NCBI GenBank assembly: GCA_965240325.2
Contig: OZ251242.1
Coordinates: forward strand, 1,054,001-1,118,000
Length of the DNA stretch: 64,000 nucleotides
Reading direction: 5' to 3'
Source of the DNA: Rebecca billardiae RCC1528
Taxonomy: Eukaryota > Haptophyta
The notes beneath the pieces are model-generated. The model saw nothing but the letters and a program-made list of their open reading frames with translations. It had not been told where the DNA came from and made no database searches. Each line of letters begins with the position of its first letter. Within the stretch, counting starts at the first letter, position 1. This document shows positions 20,718 through 29,185 of this stretch, piece by piece. The translations under genes were made by a program, and so were the position numbers.

Positions 20718-22704
20718 TATGATTAAACTTTCTTCAGGAATGCGCACCAGAAAAAGCCTTAACAACCCGCGCGGCCCAAGATGGGGTCGGCGGCCACGAC
20801 GGCGGTTATGCGCCCTTGCGCGCCTTGGAGCGGCGCGTGCGCGCCAGGAAGTGGGCCAAACCATGCTCGCGACATGCTCGTTCGTCGACGCTGATTGTTG
20901 GCCGATTGCATGCCAGCCCACGCCGACGTCTGAGTGCGCCTCGCCGCGCACGGTACAGCTTGACGGTACACGGCACGATTCGGCCGCGAGCAGCCTCGTG
21001 CGCGCGACCGAGTCAGAGGTGGTCGTCGAGAGTAGCACGAGCGGCGGCGCACAAGCGGGCCTGGTCGTTGCCGAATATCTGACGCACCAATCGACCTCGC
21101 CCAGCGCCATCTGCTCGTTTGTGCACGTGTTGGAAAGGATGAGCAGCTGCGTGCAAGGCGCCAAGCGCGCAGATGAGGCGTGGGCGAGCGAAGGGGCGGC
21201 GAGGGCCGGCGCGTGCGCGCGCGTAAATTCGAGCCTCCCCATATGCATCGAAACACACCGCGCTCGCTCGTCGAGCTGCGCACGGGTATCGGTGCGCGCG
21301 CGCCAACGCGGCGCGCCGTGCTCGCGCCCGGCAGCTGCAAACCTGCTCGCGCGCGCACGCGTGCGTGATGGACCGAGGAGGTCGCGCGAGCATGCGCGAT
21401 GTGTCTGGATGGAGCGTGTAGGAGGTGTAGGCTGCGCTCCGCACGCGCTCCGCCACCGTGCACCGCGCTGCCCCCCGTCCACGCGATCGCCGCCGAGCCC
21501 AGATTCAAACGCGCGCGAGCGCTCGAGCGCACCTCCGAGCAGCAGACGCAGCTATCGTGACGAAGGCGTGGCGAGAGGCAGATGTGCATGGCAAGTATCG
21601 TCATGGTGGTGCCCATCACGCGCACACTCTCGCGCATGCTCGCTGCACCACCTCGTCGCGCCCACGTGCAGCGCGCGGGGCGCGCTTCGTGCCCGGAGCA
21701 GCTGCGGAGCGGCTGCCGCGCGCAGTGCGCGCGGCGAGTAGGGCTCAGCCAATGGTCCGAGGGCGAGCCGGCCGAGCGTCGTGCGTGACGCACACGGACC
21801 TGGTGCAACGCCGCGTACCACTCGCAGCCACCATCGCGCCCGTACCAGCGAGCTGTGGCCGCCGCCGACACCCCAAAGCAGCCCAGCCGTCAGCGCGCGA
21901 CAGCCGACGAGCGCGCGACGCGCGCGTGCACCACCGTGATGAGCACGGATGAGCGCGCGCGCCCGTGTCGTAGCTCAGGCGGGGTCCCCCGATCGCACGC
22001 ACCACCGCGCTGCCACGCCTTCGACCATCTTGTGTCACCACGCGGGCACACGCCGGGCAGGCGGCGGGGCAGCCCGCTCGGCAAACGGTCAGCGCGCAGC
22101 GAGGATGGAGTCCGGCGAGGGGCGACCGGAGTGTCCGGCGCGACGGAGGTGGTCCACGCCGTGGTCGCCGACGCGTTCCTCACCACCTCCGAGGCCGTGG
22201 TGGCCGCCCGGGAGAAGGAATGCTCCCAGTCGCACCCTTTGCAGTGCTCCTTTGCGCGTGCACGCAACGGCGAGGAGCGGAAGCGTTAGAGGGCACTTTT
22301 TGTGCAGTTCAGGCGTTCTTTCCCCAAAATGTAGAATGCGCGGAGAAGTGCCCTCTAACGATTTTTGTGTGCAGCCGTGCCGCGCGCGCGAGGAAGGCCA
22401 CATGCGGCTCCTTGCACATCTGCTGCAGATCGGCTCGTGCTCGGCGAGCGCGGCGAGGAGGAAGGTGCGCGCTCGCGAGCTGGCGCACCTGAGAGTGATA
22501 TCGGCATCCGATCAGGAAGAGCGGGTCGATCTGCCCGCAGCTCGTCGCACGATCGCGAGAGCGCACGTGCGGTCGACGAGGAAGAAGGCCCGCATCGTGG
22601 CGTTTCCGCCAGTGGCGGGCCGGCTCGAGATTTGACGGCGAAACTCCAGCGGGTTGTTAATAAGGCTTTTTCTGGTGCGCATTCCTGAAGAAAGTTTAAT
22701 CATA
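20718..22704. mobile_element. Non-autonomous-looking DNA transposon with long terminal inverted repeats
   Basis: The left terminal repeat is 20718-20770 and the right one is 22649-22704. Read inward they are identical for the first 44 bases (starting TATGATTAAACTTTCTTCAG), then differ only by a 3-base insertion in the right arm before matching again over ACAACCCGC. Both ends are flanked by TTA. A TWA-type 3-base duplication is typical of the PIF/Harbinger superfamily. The interior is GC-rich. Several overlapping frames exist, one of which (minus, about 21890-22267) reads CKGCDWEHSFSRAATTASE and looks somewhat protein-like, but no DDE transposase motif was recognised, so this is probably non-autonomous or decayed. 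The superfamily call is an inference from the duplication only. Confidence 0.8.
22284..22360. repeat. Nested inverted repeat inside the transposon
   Basis: Arms CGTTAGAGGGCACT (22284-22297) and the exact complement (22347-22360) bracket 49 bases. The 77-base unit has the size and form of a very small inverted-repeat element, and no clear target duplication is visible. Confidence 0.6.
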
Positions 22705-22707
22705 TTA
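22705..22707. repeat. Target-site duplication, right (TTA)
   Basis: Matches the TTA at 20715-20717 on the other side of the element. Confidence 0.6.
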
Positions 22708-22936
22708 GCGCGAAATGGCTGCCGTGCGACTGCCGCGCGTGTCAGCCCAGTACGACTGGACTGGCCGATTTCGTCGATCGGCGAAGTATTAGCAGTACTA
22801 CATATATCTCACTCACTCAGTCCGGCCAGTGTCGCGTCGTCTACAGTTTACGCTAAGAATAAGAGCAGACGCACACTGAGGCTCAGGCAGGCGAGACGCG
22901 ATAATAATGCGCGTATGTAGCCTAATACCGGTAATA

Positions 22937-22967
<31 letters not shown>

Positions 22968-23403
22968 TCGTATTATTAGACGATGACTGCGGCATGTATT
23001 AATAAATAATATTATTATTATTGTCCGTGCGACTACGCGCGCCAGGACCCAGGTCCCGCTGAGACGCCTACAGCCCTAGTACTGCGCCGCGGCTACGGCA
23101 CAGCCTGTGGCCGTGACGCCAGGCTACACACTACACAGTACACACGACGACCGGCCGCGCGCCTCGGCGCCGCACTCCGATGCCTGATGATGTGATGGCG
23201 CACTGCGTCACGCGGACCGTAGTCCGTACGCGGCGCTGCCACGTGAATGACCAATCGCATCGTCGTCGCGCGCCGAGCGCAGCCGCAGGGCGGCAGGCCG
23301 CCGAGGCGCCCTTGGAACCGTCGATCCATCAGTGACCATGATCGACGCGCCGTGCCCGTCTGGCCGTCACCCGCGCGGGCAGCTCTGCTTAGCCCGTACT
23401 CTG
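22708..23403. other. Intergenic region with an (AT)n microsatellite
   Basis: About 700 bases between the transposon and the CCCH gene. It contains an alternating AT run at about 22937-22962 and further AT-rich sequence to 23025. No gene seen. Confidence 0.5.
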
Positions 23404-24695
23404 CTATGGTGGTGCGCCCGGCTGAGGTCCACCGGCCGGCGGTGCGGGCGCACCGGGTGCCGGTGGCATCGCCGGTGCGGCCGGGGGCGGCGCTCCCGGT
23501 GCTACCGCGCCCCCGCCCGGCCCCAACGGCTGCCCCCCCTGCTGCTGCATGTATGCCTGGTACTGCGCATACCAGGCCGCGTACTTCCGCTCATACTCCG
23601 CTTTGGCGTCGGCGCTCGCCGGCGCGCCAGCCTCCGCCGCTGGCGCACCGGCAGCCTGGGCGGGCGCGCCCGCCTGCGGCGCTGCGTCCGCGGCTGCGCC
23701 GGGGGCGGCTGCCGCCGCCGCCGCCGCCGCCGCCGCTGCTGCCGCCTGCGCCACCGCCCGCTCCTCCGCCTGCGCTCGAGCCTCCGCCGCCGCCGCCGCG
23801 GCCGCCTCCGCCGCGGCACGCGCCGCCTCCTCCGCGGCCTTCTGCGCAGCCAGCTCCTCCTCCTCGGCCTTGGCACGCGCGACGCGCTCGGCCTCGCGCT
23901 TCTCGGCCCACGCCTTCACCTCCGCCGCCAGCTTGTCCTCGCTGATTTTCTGTGCTCGATCGCGCACGCAGCAGCCGTGCAGGCCGCCCAGCGCACGCGC
24001 GCGCGCGCGCGCCGGCGGAGACTCGGCGCGTGGTCGGCGGCGGCGGGCGATGGGCGCGCGCGCGCGTGCTGGCGCGGGGTCTGCTACCGCGCGGCGCGCC
24101 TCAGCCCGCACGCACCTGCGCAGCCGGCTCCAGCTTTGGGTGCCGCTTCGACTGCTCACTCACCCAGCCTGGGGGGATCTTCCTGCGGAGCTCCACCTTG
24201 GTTGCCGCGCCCTGCGGCTTGTTCTGGTCGACCTTGTTCGGGTCGTCCTTGGCGACGTGGCGGTACATGCAGGACTGCGCCGCGCACGCGCAGGCGGGGC
24301 GGAGGGCGCGCGCGGCAGCTCAGCGAGCCCGCCGGCGCCGATCGCCGCGGCGTGCGCGCTGTCGCCGCGCCATGCGCACGCACCTGGCCGTGCGGCCCGC
24401 GCCGTGTGCACTTGCCCGTGTTGAAGAACTCGATGCAGACAGGGCGGGTCTCCTCGGCCTTGATGATCGGGAGCGGCCCACTCCCCCAGCGCGTGCCGTA
24501 TACCGGCGTCCCGAACAGGCCAAAGCCAGTTGTCGGATCGTACATCGTGTCGTCGAGCCCTGGCGGCGGCGTGAATTTGGGGATGGAAGGGAGTGGCACC
24601 TGCTCGGGCATCGTGCCGTCGGGACGCGGCTGGTGGTGGTACCGGCAGTTTGCGCGGTGGCAGCGCCCGTTGAGGAAGTCTTGGCAGACCTGCAT
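23404..24695 (-). CDS. CCCH zinc-finger protein with Ala-rich coiled C-terminus (three exons)
   Basis: Exons on the minus strand are 24695-24384, 24274-24116 and 23949-23404, 338 residues. Both introns begin GTGCGT and end CAG, phase 0. Two zinc fingers can be read. CQDFLNGRCHRANCRYHH fits C-x7-C-x5-C-x3-H. The second is assembled across the first intron from CIEFFNTGKCTRRGPHGQ and SCMYRH, giving C-x8-C-x9-C-x3-H, four residues longer than usual in the middle loop. Downstream, KVELRRKIPPGW is followed by a charged helix (LAAEVKAWAEKREAERVARA) and a long Ala run, then Pro/Gly/Ala-rich sequence with YAAWYAQYQAYMQQQGG. Such proteins bind RNA, often in splicing or 3' processing; the exact orthologue is not clear. 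The start is the first ATG after the divergent spacer. Confidence 0.8.
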
Positions 24696-24876
24696 GGCGC
24701 CCGCCGAGCCGCTCGACGTGGGACAGGCGAGCGCCCAACTCGCTCGACGATCGATCGAGCAGTCTTTAGGCCGGCCCGGGCGGCGAGAAGGGATGGCGGC
24801 GCGGCGACGTGCGCTTGTAACGCTCCCGCTGCTTGCGCGGACTGTTGGGCAGTGTAGGCGTGTTGGCGCCGAGCCA
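24696..24876. promoter_or_regulatory. Shared space of the CCCH/SIR2 divergent pair
   Basis: 181 bases between the two ATGs, or 97 if the SIR2 gene starts at the upstream ATG at 24793. It presumably carries both promoters. No known box recognised. Confidence 0.35.
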
Positions 24877-27096
24877 ATGGCGTCGCCGCCGTCCGCGTGC
24901 GTGCGCACGACATTGGTCCTCCTAGCCGCGCTCGGCGTTGCGGGCTCGGCGAGCGACCAGGGCGCGTCCAGGGCTCCATCGGGCGCAGATGGCGCGCAGC
25001 GCGTGCCCGCGCCCATCGCAGACCTGCGCGACACGCAGGAGACCTTCCTCGCGCCCGACGCGGTTGGCATGCCTGCGGCCGCGCCCGACGACGCAAAGGG
25101 CCACGTGTTCGTGCTGAACACGGACATCCGGCTGCTCGCGTGCGACATGTGGCTCCTTCCCGTATCCCGCTCGATGGCCGTCGACGGCGCGTGGAATCTG
25201 CCCGCGTGCGAGCGCCCGCCCCGACCGCACGGCTTTGGCAAGTCGGCGCGGATCGCGCCGTGCCGTCCGAAGAGCGACGAGGGCGTGCGCCGCCGCAGCG
25301 CCGAGCGGTACCGCACGTACGCGCACCCGCTGCCGGTGCTCGCGCACGTGCTCTCTGAGCGCGGCGCGCCCTTGCTCTCCGTCGCCGAGCTCATGAGCAC
25401 GCTGCGCGAGTTCCTCGCGCACGCGGCGAGCCACGCGCATGAGTCCAAGTTTGGGCGCGCGCTGCCGCTGATCGCGCTGCCCATCTTCGGCTCGGGGCTC
25501 GCGTCGGAGGACGAGGAGAAGGGCGACCCGCACACGGGCTCGCTGATCGCGCTGATGCTCGACGAGCTCTCCGACTTTGTACAGGCGCACCCCATCGACG
25601 TCGCGCTGTGCACGCTCGACAACGCGGCCTTTGGCGCGGCGCTCAACGCGCGGCGCAAGCGCTCGCAGTCGTTTGGCGCGCGCTGCCCGCCGGACGCGCT
25701 GCAGAGGGACGAGTACCGGCGCGAGGTGCTGCGCCTCGCGGAGCTCTTCCTCGCCGGGCGCGTCTCGCTCTTCCTCGGCGCGGGCGTGAGCATCAACGCC
25801 GGACTGCCCGGCTGGTCTCGTCTGCTCGAGCAGCTCGCCCTTGAGCTTGGGCTCGGCGACGGCGACGGCGCGCAGCTGCGCACGCTGCGCGGGCTTGACC
25901 CTCTCGAGGCCGCGTCGGTGCTCGCGTTCAGGGCGGGCGGCGGGATGGAGCTCAAGCGGCTGGTCGCGCGGATCATCGGCAGCGCGAAGCGGCACTCGCT
26001 GCAGCACGCGCTGCTCGCCGGGCTCCCCTTCAGGGGTTGCATCACCACTAACTACGACGAGCTGTTCGAGCGCGCCATCCGGTGCACCGGCGGCGACATT
26101 GCCGTGCTGCCGGTCGAGATGGGCGCAGTGCGTGGGGCGTGGTGCCTCAAGATGCACGGCTCGGTGAGCGAGCCGCAGTCGATCGTGCTCACGCGCGCGG
26201 ACTACTCGCAGTTCTCGCGCGAGCAGGCCGCTTGCGAGGGCGTGCTGCAGGGCCTGCTGCTCACGCAGCACGTCCTCTTTGTCGGCTTTGGCATGCGCGA
26301 CGAAAACTGGTGTCGGATCTCGTCCGCAGTCAAGGCCTCGTTCAGGCCGCTCGACGTGCTCGGCGCCGGCGCCGGTGGCGCTGGTGGCGGCGGAGGCGGA
26401 GGAGGCCCGCGTGGTGCGGCACCACCAACGTCGCCGCCGGCGTGGCTCCCGCGGCCGCGGCACGGCACTGAGCCCACGGCCGACCGCCGGCACCCGGCGT
26501 GGTCGCAGCGGCCGCTCGCGCGCGAGCTCGACGCGGCGCCCGCGGCCGGCGGCGTGCCGGCGGCGGAGGACGAGGAGGGCCACACCGCCGCGATGCTGGG
26601 CACGGTGCTCTCGCTGCTGCATGACGACGCGCTCGACACGCTGTACCAGGAGCACATGCACGTGACCGCACTCGACCTGCTCGCGCCGCCCGCGCCGGCC
26701 AAGCTGGCGGACGTCGACCCGTTCGCGTGGCACGCGAGATCGCTCGAGATCTTCCTCGATCACGTGGTGAGCGCGGTCGAGTCGCGCACGTGCCGCATCC
26801 TCCTCAACAACAAGTTCTCCGCGCTGCTCTCGCCGAACACGCGCGCGCTGCGCGCGTGCGTCGAGGCGTTCCTCGAGACGCTGCCCGACGACGCCAAGAA
26901 GAGCGGCGCGTTCCAGCCCATCCTCACCACGCTGCTGTGGATGGGCCTCCGGACGGAGGCGGCGCGCGCGCTGATCTCAGACGACTCGTTCGAGGGGCCC
27001 TACTACCGCCGGTTGAGCCGGCTGGCTGACTCGCTGCCGCGGCACGTGAGCGCGTATCGAGAGGCAATGCATCGGCACCACCACCATCGGCAGTGA
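24877..27096 (+). CDS. Macro-like plus SIR2-like domain protein
   Basis: 739 residues from the ATG at 24877; an ATG at 24793 would add 28 residues. I prefer 24877 because the next 25 residues (TTLVLLAALGVAGSAS core) resemble a signal peptide. Residues about 75-262 look like a macro-type fold: HVFVLNTDIRLLACDMWLLP at the start, LPLIALPIFGSGLAS and DVALCTLDNAAFGAAL later. Residues about 295-475 are a SIR2-like (SIR2_2-type) domain with GAGVS at 301-305, TTNYDELFE at 390-398, the candidate catalytic His428 (KMHGS) and FVGFGMRDENW. All key motifs are present, so NAD+ hydrolysis or deacylation is plausible. A Gly-rich linker and a helical C-terminal region follow. Similar SIR2 domains act in bacterial antiphage systems such as Thoeris; a role in this alga is inference. 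Intronless. Confidence 0.75.
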   Translation: MASPPSACVRTTLVLLAALGVAGSASDQGASRAPSGADGAQRVPAPIADLRDTQETFLAPDAVGMPAAAPDDAKGHVFVLNTDIRLLACDMWLLPVSRSMAVDGAWNLPACERPPRPHGFGKSARIAPCRPKSDEGVRRRSAERYRTYAHPLPVLAHVLSERGAPLLSVAELMSTLREFLAHAASHAHESKFGRALPLIALPIFGSGLASEDEEKGDPHTGSLIALMLDELSDFVQAHPIDVALCTLDNAAFGAALNARRKRSQSFGARCPPDALQRDEYRREVLRLAELFLAGRVSLFLGAGVSINAGLPGWSRLLEQLALELGLGDGDGAQLRTLRGLDPLEAASVLAFRAGGGMELKRLVARIIGSAKRHSLQHALLAGLPFRGCITTNYDELFERAIRCTGGDIAVLPVEMGAVRGAWCLKMHGSVSEPQSIVLTRADYSQFSREQAACEGVLQGLLLTQHVLFVGFGMRDENWCRISSAVKASFRPLDVLGAGAGGAGGGGGGGGPRGAAPPTSPPAWLPRPRHGTEPTADRRHPAWSQRPLARELDAAPAAGGVPAAEDEEGHTAAMLGTVLSLLHDDALDTLYQEHMHVTALDLLAPPAPAKLADVDPFAWHARSLEIFLDHVVSAVESRTCRILLNNKFSALLSPNTRALRACVEAFLETLPDDAKKSGAFQPILTTLLWMGLRTEAARALISDDSFEGPYYRRLSRLADSLPRHVSAYREAMHRHHHHRQ

Positions 27097-27555
27097 TCGG
27101 CACCATCATCAACACTGAGGGACTATGGAGTAAGGTCACTGACGCCGTGATGAGGACCGCGCGCGGCGCGGCGTCGCCTGGGAAACCCAACTGTAAAGGC
27201 AGACCGTCAGAAGTCAGTTCGCGCGTCAACCCGAGCTCAATGATGCTGACGATGATGCGCAATCGAAATCCCCGGAATCGGCGCCGAGGCCACTTATAGT
27301 CTTAGTCATGATGACGACGTCGTGCGTCGTCATCGTGCAAAATCGTACGACTACTAATATACAGGCGGCGAGTACTATGTATATATATAGCGAGGAGCGC
27401 TGATCCTGGTGTTTGTCTCTGCTGCTCGATCTGCTGCTACAGCTTGCTGACTCTGACGCCTGCCCGTTGGCATACCACGTCGTTAATATATCGGCAAATG
27501 CGGCGCGAAGTGCACCGCCGCCAATTCTTTTGTAACAGGGGGGGGGGGGGGGGGG
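27097..27555. other. Intergenic region with an 18-base G run
   Basis: Between the SIR2 gene and the large inverted repeat. The G homopolymer at 27538-27555 abuts the repeat and may be a sequencing or assembly weak point. No gene seen. Confidence 0.5.
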
Positions 27556-29185
27556 TCCAGATGGTGGGCCCCACTTTCACTTTGTCCGTTTGGCGGTGGC
27601 TGGCCAGGTAGTGCGGCACGTCCGTGCCGGGCCGTCTGCCGACGGGCCGCATTGAGCCGCGGTGGCGCCAGGTCGCCAAATCACGTGGTCGTGGTCCCAG
27701 ACAAGGTTGTTACTGCTAGTCCTGATCAGCTCGCTGGCCATGTCGGTCGATGATCACCTCGCCGTTGACAGGCGCGCACTCGCTACACACGTTTCGCACG
27801 GCACTACAGTGTGGCGGGCGGTGTCGGTCAGCGGTCACGCCGCACTGTACCGCGCAGTGCCAACATTGATCGTCAGACGGCACGGTGTGTGGGGTCAGAC
27901 AGAACATTGACTGGCCTGCACCGTCGCAAGGCATACCGAAGAGGTCAGCATGGCCGTCAGAAGGGTGATCCCGGTCCCTACTTGCCCATTCTTCCCATGC
28001 GAGCCTTACGGCTTACGCGCGCGCCGTCCGCACGAGGACGCGGACGTGGACGTGAGAGTGGTCGAAAAGTCGGAAAGGAAGCTGTCAGCATGCACACATG
28101 CTCGTACGGCGACGCCGACCGGCGTGTGGCATGCCCCCCGGTCCCGGACGTGCCACACGCGCCTTGGATGGTGGTGGGAGGGCATTCACGCCCGCCATGG
28201 CTTCCTTTCGAAGTGGGAAACTTCATCTTGGACCCATAGTGCGAGTAGCCGCATAGTGCGGGGTGGGTTGTCACAGGTGTACAGGGTTAATACCGCTTGG
28301 ACGAATTTTACCTCGGATTCCTCGTAGGTGAACCCAATTACCTCCACCCTGCCTTCCCGCGCTTGGATTCATGTATTGACCTACTGGCACAGTTAAAAAC
28401 GTTTTTCGATTCCATCAAGTGTTCATCAATGACCGAGATGTGAACCTTCATCGAATAGCCCACAGTCCGGTGCAAATGGAAAGTTACCCCGAAGGCACGG
28501 AGTGTGAATAATAATCGAATCGCGGGGGGGGTTCCCACAGAAAGATGAAGTTTGAAGTTGGGCGGGATGATGCCTCGGGGGAAGCCGGAATGGCCGTCCC
28601 ACCGCGATCCAAGGCGTGAGTGCAACGTCCGGGATAGCGGTGGGGGCGGAGGGAGAGAGGGTGCACTCGCCGCGGTCGGCGTCGCCGTACGAGCGCGTGA
28701 GCGTGAGTGCCAGCTTCCTTGCGACTTCTCGACCACTCTCACGTCCAGGGTTAGGGAGGTTGCGCACGCGGGAAGGATGGGCAAGCCTGCCAAGTACTGA
28801 AGTAGCGGGCAGGCTCACCCTTCTGATGGCAGTGCTGACCTCTGGGGCATGCCAGGCGAGGGTGCAGACCTATCAAATGTTCTGTCTGACCCCGCAAGTC
28901 GTGAGTCTGACGATCAATGCTATTGGCTAGCTGCGCGGTAGTCGTGCGAGCGCCGTCCGACACCGGGCTGCCGCATGCGATTACGCGTGGAGTGTGCGCG
29001 CCTGTCAACGGCGGGGTGATCAACGACCGGCATGGCTAGCAAGCTGGCCAGGAATAGTAGCAGCCTTCTCTGGGACAGCGCCACGCGATTTGGCGACCTC
29101 GCCACGGCTTAATGCCCGTCCAGAGGCACGGACGTGCAGCACCGCCACTCTGCCACCACCGAAGTACCCGCCACCCGATCTGGCC
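27556..29185. repeat. Long imperfect inverted repeat (foldback-like element)
   Basis: Two arms of roughly 670 bases face each other around a spacer of about 300 bases centred near 28395. Exact 20-base anchors include CTCGTACGGCGACGCCGACC at 28101-28120, complementary to 28674-28693, and CGCCGTTGACAGGCGCGCAC at 27760-27779, complementary to 28994-29013. AGGTCGCCAAATC at 27670-27682 pairs with 29087-29099. Paired coordinates keep a near-constant sum (56769-56794), so the match is collinear with small indels. The outer ends read CCAGAT and ATCTGG. No transposase or target duplication was recognised. It could be a foldback transposon or two inverted copies of one repeat. Confidence 0.75.

Noticed and set aside
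20759-21871. Long minus-strand frame as a transposase
   Set aside because: Composition is Arg/Ala/Ser-biased and no DDE/D spacing or zinc-finger set could be read with confidence.
23332-24876. N-terminal extension of the SIR2 frame back to 23332
   Set aside because: This open frame is antisense to the CCCH gene and is Arg-rich; the CCCH gene has clear zinc fingers and introns on the other strand.
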